Assembly: GCA_947646735.1 (NCBI GenBank)
Contig: CANTFK010000404.1
Coordinates: 1-27,839, forward strand
Direction: 5' to 3'
Source of the DNA: Peronospora farinosa
Taxonomy: Eukaryota > Oomycota > Peronosporomycetes > Peronosporales > Peronosporaceae
Length of the DNA: 27,839 nt
In this document: positions 10,991 to 21,215 of the stretch, piece by piece
How the letters are laid out: each line of letters opens with the position of its first letter
How positions within the stretch are numbered: position 1 is the first letter of the stretch
Notes under the pieces: generated by a model
Seen by the model: only the letters and a program-made list of their open reading frames with translations
Databases searched by the model: none
Told to the model about the DNA's origin: nothing
Position numbers and translations under genes: made by a program

Positions 10991-13311
10991 CCCATTATAG
11001 GTCGCAATCCTCGGGGAAGGCGGAGCGACCTCTGAGAAAGCGAATTGACTCTTGAGGAATTATCAGGGAGTGATCGATAGTACAGACACAAAAGATAGCT
11101 AGAATTATAAATTTCAATACATTTATTTTCTCATTTTTACAGCTCCTACCCACTAGCCTTAAACATATAATAACTATAATAGTAATCATATTATGCAGAC
11201 CTCTTAACTGCATGACACGTCATTTCATTAAATACTTAGTACTACCCTATCAGTTATCGAACCGGTATTATATATTTTCACTCACAATTAATAGCTCTTT
11301 TAGGGGCCAGTACTAAGAATACATTCTGTCGTTAATTAGCCCACATTCCCAAATTTGTCCAAATCTAATTGGTAAGAATATTTTTGGCCCTTTTTAGAAG
11401 CAGAAAGGGTCATCGATAATGATGGATACTTTACTCGTTAAACCACAATAAACCGCCTTGCATCGCCTCCACAGCTTGCATATGCATCCCTAGAACAAGC
11501 AAGAGCATCAGCAGAAGTAGATGTAGAATCATTAGATTGAATTGCCCAAAAGGAAACTCCATAATCAAAATTTTAAAAAATGCGAACATCATGACAGAAG
11601 CGTTATTACTTTTTAGTTATATAACGCTACTTTTCTTCAAAATCGGCTATTTCTATAATCCTTTCGCTGCTAGAGCCTCATTGCCATGCTTGAAATGGCC
11701 AGTGAACGACTGCGCCTATACACATGTTGTAAACATGTGCGAGCCGCGGGTTATAGGACAGGCTCAGAGCGATTGAAGAGTGCTGAACCAGCTTTTACGA
11801 CGGCCATCAGCAGCTTTTGTCTATTGTCAGGATAAATTCATAAAAGGCGCGGCTATTACCAAGAGCAAACAGCCTGTTTTTGTTGTTGTGGTGTTGTTAG
11901 GAAAAGACCTTTAGTCGTTTTAGAGGAGTCAAGCTGATATAGATCTATACCATGTTATAGTTTTGGGAGGCACTGATGGCTGATTGCCCAGTTCAGCGTT
12001 GATCGTGGTGCCGGACCGCATCAGCTGCGGATCAACAGCAAGAGCCGTTTCGCCTCTGATTTTGTTTTCTCGCAAAGCAATTTCGTACTCGCAGTTGTTG
12101 CACTCGTCAAATGAAAGCATAATTTTTGACGACACAATTGACGAGAAGATCTACAAAGCCGCGGTTGTCCTTATAGAGCCTGGTCGAAGCAATTTTTGAT
12201 GATATGATTCGACAAGACCCTGAAGAAGAGCTATTTGGATGTGAACAAAACGGCTTGCTTGGTTAAAAAAGGAAAGCAGTAATGCAAAATTTGGTGCTGC
12301 GGTATGGAGCTTAGAAGAAAGTTCAAGGGTGTGTAGAATTGATGATCCTCTTATACTTCCATGCTAATGCTGCAATTGTACCGTCCTGAGCAGTGAGTGA
12401 CTTTGAGAATATAAAATGCGCTAATAAAGACTAGGTATCGACCGCTCTGTATTGAGAAGGAAGTGCTTGCGAGCTCCTTTACTGCTCAAACATGTCGTCA
12501 AACGAAAAGCCCATCCTATGGACGCTTGAAATATTTGAATTTTGGGACGGATAGTAATCGTAATCCGGCTATCTGGCGTCAATCCCGTGCACATCTTCGA
12601 GATTTAACCGAATCTAAGCCACATTATTCTACTTAACTGTATGTCCGACAAACGCGCTTCGTCAATTGGGCGCGGCCCAAAATTCCATTTGTGACACGGT
12701 CAATATGATTCACAAATATTCCAGTCATGATGAGCTGAATTTCGTCAATTTGCAGCGGCAATCTACTGTCGTACCTGACTTGGCGCTTTGTAATTAATTC
12801 GTCGCAGGCAGTGTCCGTCCCATTTTGATCACGCGCCTACGCAAGTTCAAGGGGAATTGAAGTCGCCCGCGCGCACCGTCTTCTTTCATCCCGTCGCTTG
12901 CATGAGGGAGCTGTTTGAACCTGGCCTTGGCAAGCCACTTCGCGAGATTTTTTTTGTTCAAATAAAATCTTGCTGTGTATACATCTGCTTCTTCGTTACA
13001 ATCGCGTCAAGCCTTCTTTTCTTCGGCCGCTTACGAAGGTTTCGGATACTACCATGCATAGTGATGATGGCGATCTATCACCGGCTGTCCTGTCCACGGC
13101 CCTGCCACGATCTTTCGTAAACTCGCTCTCTGTATCTATGTGCACGTCTCTGCATCAATTTGTTGCGCACGCAAGCGCCTCTTTCCCAATGGCCTTTGTC
13201 GGTTGTGAGTTCTTCCCAATCTGCTGTATTACTTTGCACATAGACCAAACGTTTGTCTTGGGATCGGATCTCCAGATATCGCTGGACCATTTCTCCTGTC
13301 CGTAAACCAAC
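10991..13311. other. Long gene-free stretch with possible coding relics
   Basis: About 2.3 kb without a supportable gene. 11,000-11,700 is AT-rich spacer. Between 11,929 and 12,267 short frames look more protein-like than chance: a plus-strand frame (11,984-12,199) containing IIFDDTIDEKIYKAAVVLIE, and about 70 bp on, in another frame, a similar AIFDDMIRQDPEEELFG. The minus strand of the same interval is also open for 68 codons. None is recognised; a decayed transposable element is my guess. The plus-strand frames around 12,857-13,305 look random. Confidence 0.45.
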
Positions 13312-13327
13312 GCTCATTTCCTTTTTC
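13312..13327 (+). promoter_or_regulatory. Oomycete core promoter (initiator) of the RXLR gene
   Basis: GCTCATTTCCTTTTTC matches the first ten positions of the known oomycete core element GCTCATTYYNCAWTTT and stays T-rich after it. It lies 41 bp before the effector ATG, a normal short 5' UTR distance. Transcription probably starts at or near the CA of the initiator. Confidence 0.68.
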
Positions 13328-13367
13328 ATCCATAAGTGCGTAAGCTCGACCTACAAACTACAGAGTG

Positions 13368-13970
13368 ATGCGTCTTCAATGCATCAATTTGCTTGCTGCA
13401 GCAATCGTCCTCGCCGGCACTGACATCTCGGCTGCTACCCATGTGAAGCCGAGTCAGGGAGGCAACGCATCTACAAATAGACTGTTAAGATCGGAGACTT
13501 CAGCGACTTCAGCAGACGTCGATGGTGAAGAGAGGGGGTTGTCTTCTTTTTTTGGCTCTCGATCGTCGAAGGCGAAACCTTTGGCAAATGTAATAGAATC
13601 TAGCGATGATACTGCTGCCGAGGCTGAAAAGTCATATAATCAAATTATCGATTATTTCAAAACGCGTACTGATAAGTTGAATTTGGAAACTTTCGTAAGG
13701 AAACATTTTAATAAATGGACTAATATGGTAACTAAGCACGGTACTGATCATAGCTACTATTATCCAAGAGCACCGAAACCATTTGACGCTGTATACGAAA
13801 GGTATGGTGAAGATGAAATGGTGAAAGTGGTGGACCCTGATAGTTATTTAGGAGCAGCCCTGATGAGTGTATGGTGGAAACATAGGTATAGCTTTGCCGA
13901 TGTCGTACAGATCGAGGATAGATTAGGAATTAAAAGAGGATGGCCCGAGGAGTACCAAAAATTTTTTTAA
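13368..13970 (+). CDS. RXLR-EER secreted effector candidate
   Basis: Intronless, 200 aa. The ATG at 13,368 is chosen over the in-frame GTG just before it because it follows the initiator and opens directly into a signal peptide (about residues 1-23, MRLQCINLLAAAIVLAGTDI, probable cleavage near ISA-AT). RLLR at residues 38-41 fits R-x-L-R and EER at 54-56 completes the canonical tandem, with 12 residues between them. The C-terminal effector region (about 60-200) is charged and aromatic, with YFKTRTDKLNLETFVRKHF and WWKHRYSFADVVQIEDRLG; no WY-fold assignment is safe. Family knowledge: RXLR proteins are secreted from haustoria and act inside plant cells on host immunity. It sits alone in a gene-poor, repeat-containing region, as such genes usually do. 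Codons in the C-terminal half are visibly more A/T-rich than in the housekeeping genes. No break is visible. Confidence 0.9.
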   Translation: MRLQCINLLAAAIVLAGTDISAATHVKPSQGGNASTNRLLRSETSATSADVDGEERGLSSFFGSRSSKAKPLANVIESSDDTAAEAEKSYNQIIDYFKTRTDKLNLETFVRKHFNKWTNMVTKHGTDHSYYYPRAPKPFDAVYERYGEDEMVKVVDPDSYLGAALMSVWWKHRYSFADVVQIEDRLGIKRGWPEEYQKFF

Positions 13971-14732
13971 AAAAAACAGAACATTACAATGATTAAAGAA
14001 TGGAAGCAGATAGAGAAAATAATTGAAACCTAAAAATAAAATACCTATCGAGTAGCCATATTGCTGGCATATCGACTATTTGAGGTGTGCCATGTTTTAT
14101 TGTCACAAGTCCTTGTTTACATTTAGAATTCAGTAATGTCTTAGAGCCTTTGTGCAAAGCTAATGGTACGATTGACACGATGGTGTTGGCTTTCGCCGCG
14201 ATGATCTTTGGATGCAACGACTATTGGAGTCTGTTGTACCTCCTTTAGAAGGAATTACAAAGGGAATAGCTTAGAATTGCATTACGTGACATTTATTCTA
14301 CAGACCTGCTGCAAATAGGACCTGCCGAGCCGAACTAATACATTGCAGCGCTGAGAGCGATACTAGTTCAGATGCAAGGCTCATCGTTTATTCAAAGCAA
14401 CGCATATTTGGCGCTCTCAACGGTGTTTAGTTGTGACGGGAAATACTTAGAATGATCGCGTGGACTACAAGTGAGTACGTGTAGGCTGAGGCTGATAGTT
14501 ATCATCTCGCCAGCATTGTGTACAAGAAATATTGAAGCCATCAGCGTCGTTTGACTCCGCGACGTGTTCTTCGCTCATGCATTTGACAATATCCGTAAAG
14601 GTAGTGCCTAACCGATGACGATTGCTTCACACAAACATTTCTTTGTTTAGACTGAGAAGACAGAGAACATGGTCTGTGTGTGTCTTTCTGTGCTTCTTTG
14701 CTGTTTATGGTGTGGGTTTTGTTGGTTAATAG
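13971..14732. other. Spacer between effector and DUF2009 relic
   Basis: No gene supported. The A-rich run right after the effector stop (AAAAAAAC at 13,970-13,978) may belong to its 3' end. The last ~60 bp, ending TTGGTTAATAG at 14,732, look like the 3' end of an intron of the following pseudogene, so its first exon probably lies, unrecognised, in this stretch. Confidence 0.45.
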
Positions 14733-16367
14733 GGTGACGAGGATGAGCTGAATGGAGACAAAAGCAGCAGTGAAGAGGACATCTTCATTGCGGTGTATGG
14801 CACGGTTGATCACAGCTCAGCTTCAGATGAGTCTGACTCCAATGAACCTGCACCACGCCGTAACATTTGTGACTTGATGGGCCATTATCTGTTAGATTAC
14901 CCGTCGCCAGACAGTCCAGTAAGACTTACCAATGGTAATGCTAATGCTGCAAATGCTCAAGCTGCTGCTGAGATGCTGGAGCGAGCCAAGTATATTCCCC
15001 TGTGACTCACATACGAAGAACGTAAATTACTGCGTGGCCTGGAGGCAGCGTTGTGTGTGAGTAGCTTGGCTATACAGACAAGCTGGACACGCCCAAGTTC
15101 CTGCCGACGGCCAAGCGCGTGCGTGCACAGCTGCAAGATGTATGTGGATTCCTGTCGGCGTTAGCGGTGGCGTCGGACTACAAGGCTGGAGAAGAGATTA
15201 TTGACGAAAAGAAATTTGCCGACTGTGCCGAGTTCTTTCTTCAGGAGATGTTTGAACTGGGTAGACGATACAAGATCATGAACCCAGAGAAATGCGCGGT
15301 GAGTACGGCAAGCTCATGTTCTTGTTGCAGGACGCTGTAAGTCCGGAGTTGCAGGAATTGTTAGGATTCTCTTGCCTGCAGAAAATTCGCACTGTGCACG
15401 ATGTGGCGGAAGCTGGTGGTGCTTTGGATATGTTACGCGATTCTCGCATTCAGACTGCGACGAGGGTGGTTGCTCCTGAGGGTAAATCACGTTCTCAGAT
15501 TCAGCGCCAGATAAAGCAGAAGGAGCAGGCATTCAAGCTTTGAGCGACAAGTACGAAAGCCGACGTTTCTCACGTGATTGTCTCCAGCAGTGTCTGTACT
15601 CGATCGCAGATAACAATTACCATCTGTACTTCGAGCGCGACCCGATCGATCGCATGATTAAGCTTCTAATTACGAATTTCAACCCAGACGACGAGGATGG
15701 AGATAGTTCTTTGGCCATCATTAGCGGAAATGACGGTGCACGATTGTCCCATTCGCACGATCGGCAGTACAACTATGTGCTTCAGTCTCTGACGCTCTGG
15801 CGCGAGATCGCGCATGACATGTTCCGCCTGTGGTGTCTGACAGACGAGGACCTACTCACCGATGTCACACGGTATGAGCTGACGGAGACCGGTCAGGGTC
15901 TGCACCGCATCCAGTCTGCGCCTCGTGTTTCTCGTGCCATGCACGTTATTCTTCCCTCTACTATGCGCAGTTTAGACTCGTGGGTGGGCTCAAGTGTCAT
16001 CCGTTTTGGAGACAAGAATGTCCCCAACGCGCTCATGTTCATCATTACAACCAGGTAGGGCATACTTTGCGTCCAATCGTCAAGGCTATCGATAGTATTG
16101 AGTCCATGTGTGAGTCTCCAAAAACTCAAGGATATGTAGACACCACGTTCGGTGGGGCTCGCACGCTGAAGCACACTATTCTGGCAGACTTCTTCCGCGA
16201 AGCTTTCGGCGACAGCGGAGCGGACAATTTTTTCGAGGCTGGATCATGCATTGATGGACGACTTACGAGCGAGCGCCTGGAATTGGTGCTCGAACCTCCA
16301 CACAAAGCCATTCTTCCCTATTTTCAAGATTACAGGCTTTGTAGGCTTTGATGGCAAGTTTGGATAG
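14733..16367 (+). pseudogene. DUF2009 (UPF0652-like) protein, multiply broken
   Basis: The sequence strongly resembles DUF2009-family proteins of unknown function, but no single frame covers it. Segments in order: an acidic N-terminus followed by AAEMLERAKYIPL (ends 15,002), an in-frame TGA at 15,003-15,005 where Arg (CGA) is usual, LTYEERKLLRGLEAAL, a frame change near 15,062, AQLQDVCGFLSALAVASDYK to MNPEK, a 1-nt deletion near 15,292 (frame resumes RGEYGKLMFLLQD), another near 15,540 (resumes SDKYESRRFSRD), a long conserved block with ARLSHSHDRQYNYVLQSLTL and SWVGSSVIRFGDKNVPNALM, a frame change near 16,040, NQVGHTLRPIVKAID to SCIDGRLTS, and a 4-bp duplication (GAGC) near 16,266-16,273. The last frame then runs to TAG at 16,365-16,367, ending TGFVGFDGKFG. 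The start is unresolved; a probable intron acceptor is at 14,732. Similarity is high between the breaks, so the loss looks recent. Confidence 0.85.
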
Positions 16368-17585
16368 ATTGGTCGGCGTCTTGTGGTGTTGCATTCGGGA
16401 GTGCTTGGAGCAGTTAGAGATATGACAACACATCATGTACTACGCGTTCTTGAGGTAGTCTGTTGATACTCCAAACACTGCTACAATTACGCTACGCATA
16501 GCGTACGCGGTAGCTTGTCCTCTCAAAATTTGCTAACTAGTCTGCCGTTTTTACATTAACACTGCCAGCGTCACTCTGCCTTGCAGCAGCAAGAGATCGA
16601 GGAATTCGATAGCCTTGCACAAACGTAGATGTCGTCCAGCTGATGTTTGTGTACCGTGATGACCTACAAGCCAACACCTTATCAATTACATTCACCGTTC
16701 CAAAGCGGTTACTATTGACGTACAACTTCTTAACAGCACGACCACGATCATGATCATCGTCGAGTAAAGGTGAAAGATGAGTCCATATTCTTCAACGTAT
16801 GTCAAAGCACCACAGCAAAAACATCAAGTAGTCCATTCCGTACTGTAACCTACCTACATTGTCTGCAATCGGATGACGTGCCTACCGAACGTAGAGACGG
16901 ATTGGACGGGTCTGAGTATTTCATCCATAGCTTTTGTAGCCGTGACACGAAGTGTCCAAGTCATTTGCCACGCCGACAATTGTACTCGACGTCAGTTCAA
17001 TCGTTACAAAGAAGCAGGTCCGAAGTAGCGCCAAATTCAAAGAATCAACGGTCGGGTTGTGAACTTCTGTCTTGGTTGGATATAGAACTTCAGTCCATCA
17101 AATTGCACGTCAAGAAGGGTCGTGTAGACGTCGAACCAGCCACCACTGGCTCTGGCTTTAGTCTACATCGACGGTTTCCGCTGTACATCACAAGAGTGCT
17201 ACCAATGGTATTGCTTTATACGCTTTTATTGTCGTTCAGAAAGAGCCTCATCTTGTCGTCTTCCAATAATTCCAAGCCACGCCTTTACTTGGTCATCTAG
17301 CTCACTTCGCTGGCGGGCCTTGACGACAAGGTTTCCACCACGACTGAAATCAACACCAGCAACGCGGATGGTACTTGCAGCACAACAGTAGGACTTCAAG
17401 TTTTGACGGACTTGTTATTTCCATCAAGTCGACACTGGACCCAAGCAGTCATGCTAGCACTTCTAACGCTAACGACGTTCAAGCACAGTGACAACAACAG
17501 ATTCATTTATAATACTATTGCATTCAAACATGCCTACTTCTTTTCCTTGTCAAGCTCATACAGCAACAATTTGTACTTCCAGTGA
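16368..17585. other. Poorly readable stretch, possible decayed coding sequence
   Basis: No gene can be supported. The longest plus-strand frame (16,770-17,300, 176 codons) has no recognised domain. Short pieces in other plus frames read like a secreted or adhesive protein (for example SVQVICHADNC near 16,955-16,985 and PTIVLDVSSIVTKK just after it in another frame, and a Thr/Ser-rich run near 17,330-17,480), which would suit a frameshifted relic. This is weak evidence. The end of the interval is the 3' flank of the receptor kinase. Confidence 0.35.
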
Positions 17586-20500
17586 TCAATCCAAACGGCT
17601 GCGGCCTCTTTTCCATTCGAAGAGCTCAGCTGTTGATGTTGTCACCAGCTCCGCCTCCTGGCTGCCAGGTGACAAGGGTCTTGCACCGACGTAACTTTGA
17701 TTCAATCGTGCATTCTCGATGCTGCCCGTGATTGTAGCGTGTTCGGAGATGCTACTGGTATTTCCTGGACCATTTCGCCTGGGTTTCTTTCTGTGAGCAG
17801 AAAGTTTTGTACAAGCCACCGGTTGGGTCACTTGACGTGAAGACACTTCCACTTCGCGTCCTGGGGCAAGCGCTTTGACCGCAGTGATGCGCGAAATTGT
17901 TGTAACGTTTGATGAAACATTCTTTGTCGTCGTTGATGAGCGCTTTCCTGGGGCATGTGCTACGGCAGCCAAAGAGGAAGCCATTTCTTGGGTTTTCTGT
18001 ATGGTTTGAACGGTAGAGCGGAGGTTCACGATGGTATCTGCCGGAGCGGTGACTGCAGGTGCACTGGTGTTTATACCGCTAAACGCGGTTTCAGCTCGAA
18101 CCATCGACGAAAACGATGCGCTTGAGTGGCGATCTTGGGCAAGCTGCTGCAGGTACAGTACAATTTCAAAAGCGCTAGGACGCTCTTCAGGGTCAGTACG
18201 GAGACAACATGCAGCCAACTCCAAGATTGCAGGCGGACAATCGTCCGAGAATGCAGGGCGCTTGGTACCACGAGCCACAAGACGGAGAATCTCATTCTCT
18301 TGTGCCTTGCCCTGCGGCGGATGCTGGGCATTCCAGTACGGGTAATCATCCGTGTCAATTTCAGATAACACGACACCGAACGAATAGATGTCAGCACGCT
18401 CGTCGTAGTCGTGACCAAGAAGCACCTCCGGTGCAATCCAGAATGACGTGCCGATGCCCACCGTCATGTGCTCACTGCCATCGTACGCGCTACGTTCACG
18501 CGCAATGCCAAAGTCACTAAGCTTGGCTTCCATGTCGGCGTTCAGCATCACGTTTTTTGCTTTCAGGTCGCGATGAATTACTGTCGGGGTTAATCCGTGT
18601 AGATAAGTCAGGGCTTCGGCGATGTGCAACGCGATATCTGCCTTGTGGGACTCCCATGAGAGGCGGTAGCCACGACGCTTAAACCGTCTAGTGACATCAC
18701 GCAGGTCGCCACGCTCCATCAATTCTGTCACCGCCGATAGCTCAGCGGGTATCGTCCAGCATGCACCAATGAACTCTACGATGCGCGGATGGCTCAGACC
18801 AGAAATGAGCGAGATCTCGCGCACGAATTGCTCTACTTGTTCGCGACCGACATCACGCTCATTGCGAATTTTTTTGACTGCCACCTGCCGCCCTCGATAA
18901 CTGCCCACGAAGACAAGACCGAAGCCTCCACGACTAACACAGCGACCTAGTATCAGCTCACCGTAATCCAGTCGGCACGATGCCAAAACTTTGTCGGTAG
19001 CTAACGTCACGCTCATAGCTGTGGAGTCATCACTATCGACGCTGTTGCCGTGAGACCGTCCGTATCCGGGATATGCCTGAGCAGCAACAACAGTACGAGC
19101 AGTACCAACAGCGGCAATGACGTTGTCATGGTTGAGTGCGTCGCCGAAAGTGTGGTTGACGTTGTACTGCGGTGTTACTGGCTCAATGGTCTCCGGCGAT
19201 ACGATTGAGCTAATGTCGCTTTCGCGGCTGTAGCGACGACGCTGCCAGGTCACCAACAGAAGCACAAAAAATACGGTGATAGCACCCGCGATGATCCAGT
19301 AAGCCAGCAGTCCGAGACCGTTATTGTCGCCGTCGCCGGTTGATCCCGATGACTGAGGTGGATCGGGCGCTGCGGCCGTGGACGCGCTGAGAACGCAAAA
19401 AGCAGTACCGTGTGCTGACTGCCACGCGCCACCTTGACAAGTTAATAATGAAGATGGTGTATCCACCTTGAACGCTGTAAGAGCTTGGATTTGTTCAAAC
19501 TGGTCTTGACTCACGTTGAAGTCGTTGATGTCATTGCCCTGAATGTACAGGACTTCCAAACCGCTCGAGCTGAGGGATTCGAAGGGGAAAACCGAAAGTG
19601 CGTTGTGTGACAGGTTGAGTTCTTTGAGATTAGCTCCACCTACGAACTCAGTGTCGAGGTTGTTTGAAGACAGATCGAGATACTGGAGCCCGCCCCAGGT
19701 ACGCGTAAAGCTGCTACCGAGCGTCGAAATGTTGCAATTGCGCAACGTCAGATTCGTTACTGTGACTGGCACGAAGTCTGACTTCGTCGCCGCCACAGCG
19801 TTCAAATCTAGTTTAATGAGTGAAAGCGTGGAGATCTGTGTGGAATTGTTCACCGACCGCACAAGGGTCAATGAAAAATTTGAGGCCTCACGGTTTTCAT
19901 CGATAAAAGTGATTTCAGCCGGAGAATCGTCAGTACTTACAATCTCCAGCGTCTTCAGACTTGATGGCACCCAAATTGGACGGATGGTGTTGATCGCCAG
20001 CTCATTTGAGGATGATTTCGTCAGCGACCGCCTCGTTGCGCTTGTGGAAAAGTTCTGCGACTCGGTAGTGACGTGGAAAGCCCAAGAGGATGCAGTCGCA
20101 TTATATCCTGTAAGGCATGTACAGGACGCGTTGAGTGCCGTAAGCTCGTCTGGGCAACCGCCATTCGGGGACTCAATGTTGGAGCGAGTAATTAGCGCCG
20201 GTAGACCATTGCACACCCGGTACGACGCACCCGTGGTCATGGCGGAGCTATTAGCACTGACGACAAGCTGCGTTTCGTGAGCTCTAATTCTACTGGTGAA
20301 CCATTCTTTGAGTGAATCTGACGACGACAAATTAGATGAACGTGAGGACGAAGTTGTCATGTATCCGCTAGACGAAGGCGTGGCAGGGCTTGTATCAGAT
20401 AAAGTTGCCGTCGAGGTGGCCAAGCTTTCGGTGACAGTACTGCTTGCTTTTGTGTTATCAATGATCGTAGCAGACCCATTTGACCCGTTCGACGTGGTGG

Positions 20501-21215
20501 TGGACGCTGTCGTACTGGTAGTAGTCGAGGTCCCGGGTGTAGCAAGATCGACATTGCTCGCGTAACTGCTCGTCGATCCCGTGCCGGCGGATGTCTTTCT
20601 ATTTGTCTCTGTTCCACGCGTTGATATTGAGCTGGTCGTCGCGATGCTACCCGTATTCGTGGAACTTGCCGAAGTTCCTTCATTCGTTTCTTCGGCTGAC
20701 GAGGGTGTCGAAGATGTGCTGGTTGATACTAAAGGAGCGGTTGACGTCCTATGGGAGGGAGCAGCAGAGCTTCCTCCAGCATTGGTCAATTGTGAGAGTG
20801 TAGAGTTACTAACAGACCTGTTTGTTTCGGAATCTGTCTTGGACGTCACAGTCGTGGCACCCGAAAGAGTTGTCGTGGTGCTCGTGCTATTCACCCCATT
20901 ATCAGGTGTGATTGTCGTCACTGGCGAAGAACCGTTTTCACTTTGCGTTGTCGTAATAGTCGTAGTGGTGACCTTGCCAGCACTTTCATCCGTGGCTGAG
21001 TTGGCTAAACCGGTAGTGTTTGAAGTCGTGCTATTACTAGCGTTCAACGCAGTCACCGTTGTGGTTGTAGTCGTGACTGTCGTGACTGCCCCTTTATTTG
21101 AGCTAGTTTTTTTCGTGGCAGTCACCAACGAAGGCATTAGCGAGGTAGTTCCTGTCTTGACGTTTTTTCTAGTCAAGACCCTAGAGGAGATAGAGTGGCC
21201 CCGCAGCGACACCAT
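17586..21215 (-). CDS. Transmembrane TKL kinase, mucin-like/LRR ectodomain, intronless
   Basis: One uninterrupted 1209-codon frame. Residues about 40-300 are a Ser/Thr-rich, N-glycosylation-rich mucin-like stretch. A cysteine module follows (C335, C354, C365, C367, then WAFHV), then about three or four degenerate LRRs (LRNCNISTLG, LQYLDLSSNNL, LKELNLSHNAL, LEVLYIQGNDI) and a short Cys cap (C593 and C607). One membrane segment lies at about 635-657 (LLAYWIIAGAITVFFVLLLV), then basic RRR. The kinase (about 754-1028) has a glycine loop SRGGFG, VAVK (K781), HRDLKAKN (881-888), DFG (901-903) and APE (928-930), so catalysis looks intact. A Ser/Thr-rich cytosolic tail of about 180 aa closes it. The first residues are not a convincing signal peptide although the topology needs one, so an upstream exon or a different start may have been missed. 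It is a paralogue of the kinase ending at 23,234. Confidence 0.87.
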   Translation of the reverse strand: MVSLRGHSISSRVLTRKNVKTGTTSLMPSLVTATKKTSSNKGAVTTVTTTTTTVTALNASNSTTSNTTGLANSATDESAGKVTTTTITTTQSENGSSPVTTITPDNGVNSTSTTTTLSGATTVTSKTDSETNRSVSNSTLSQLTNAGGSSAAPSHRTSTAPLVSTSTSSTPSSAEETNEGTSASSTNTGSIATTSSISTRGTETNRKTSAGTGSTSSYASNVDLATPGTSTTTSTTASTTTSNGSNGSATIIDNTKASSTVTESLATSTATLSDTSPATPSSSGYMTTSSSRSSNLSSSDSLKEWFTSRIRAHETQLVVSANSSAMTTGASYRVCNGLPALITRSNIESPNGGCPDELTALNASCTCLTGYNATASSWAFHVTTESQNFSTSATRRSLTKSSSNELAINTIRPIWVPSSLKTLEIVSTDDSPAEITFIDENREASNFSLTLVRSVNNSTQISTLSLIKLDLNAVAATKSDFVPVTVTNLTLRNCNISTLGSSFTRTWGGLQYLDLSSNNLDTEFVGGANLKELNLSHNALSVFPFESLSSSGLEVLYIQGNDINDFNVSQDQFEQIQALTAFKVDTPSSLLTCQGGAWQSAHGTAFCVLSASTAAAPDPPQSSGSTGDGDNNGLGLLAYWIIAGAITVFFVLLLVTWQRRRYSRESDISSIVSPETIEPVTPQYNVNHTFGDALNHDNVIAAVGTARTVVAAQAYPGYGRSHGNSVDSDDSTAMSVTLATDKVLASCRLDYGELILGRCVSRGGFGLVFVGSYRGRQVAVKKIRNERDVGREQVEQFVREISLISGLSHPRIVEFIGACWTIPAELSAVTELMERGDLRDVTRRFKRRGYRLSWESHKADIALHIAEALTYLHGLTPTVIHRDLKAKNVMLNADMEAKLSDFGIARERSAYDGSEHMTVGIGTSFWIAPEVLLGHDYDERADIYSFGVVLSEIDTDDYPYWNAQHPPQGKAQENEILRLVARGTKRPAFSDDCPPAILELAACCLRTDPEERPSAFEIVLYLQQLAQDRHSSASFSSMVRAETAFSGINTSAPAVTAPADTIVNLRSTVQTIQKTQEMASSLAAVAHAPGKRSSTTTKNVSSNVTTISRITAVKALAPGREVEVSSRQVTQPVACTKLSAHRKKPRRNGPGNTSSISEHATITGSIENARLNQSYVGARPLSPGSQEAELVTTSTAELFEWKRGRSRLD

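Noticed and set aside
12857..13305. Overlapping plus-strand frames upstream of the effector
   Set aside because: No domain or convincing signal peptide, and composition looks non-coding; the interval more likely holds the effector promoter.
15053..15076. GTGTGAGTAG...TATACAG as an intron that would repair a frame change in the DUF2009 relic
   Set aside because: At about 23 nt it is far shorter than the other introns here (59-113 bp); the gene has other clear lesions, so a frameshift is the simpler reading.
19543..20280. 245-codon plus-strand open frame
   Set aside because: Antisense to the cysteine module and LRR region of the receptor kinase; no domain.
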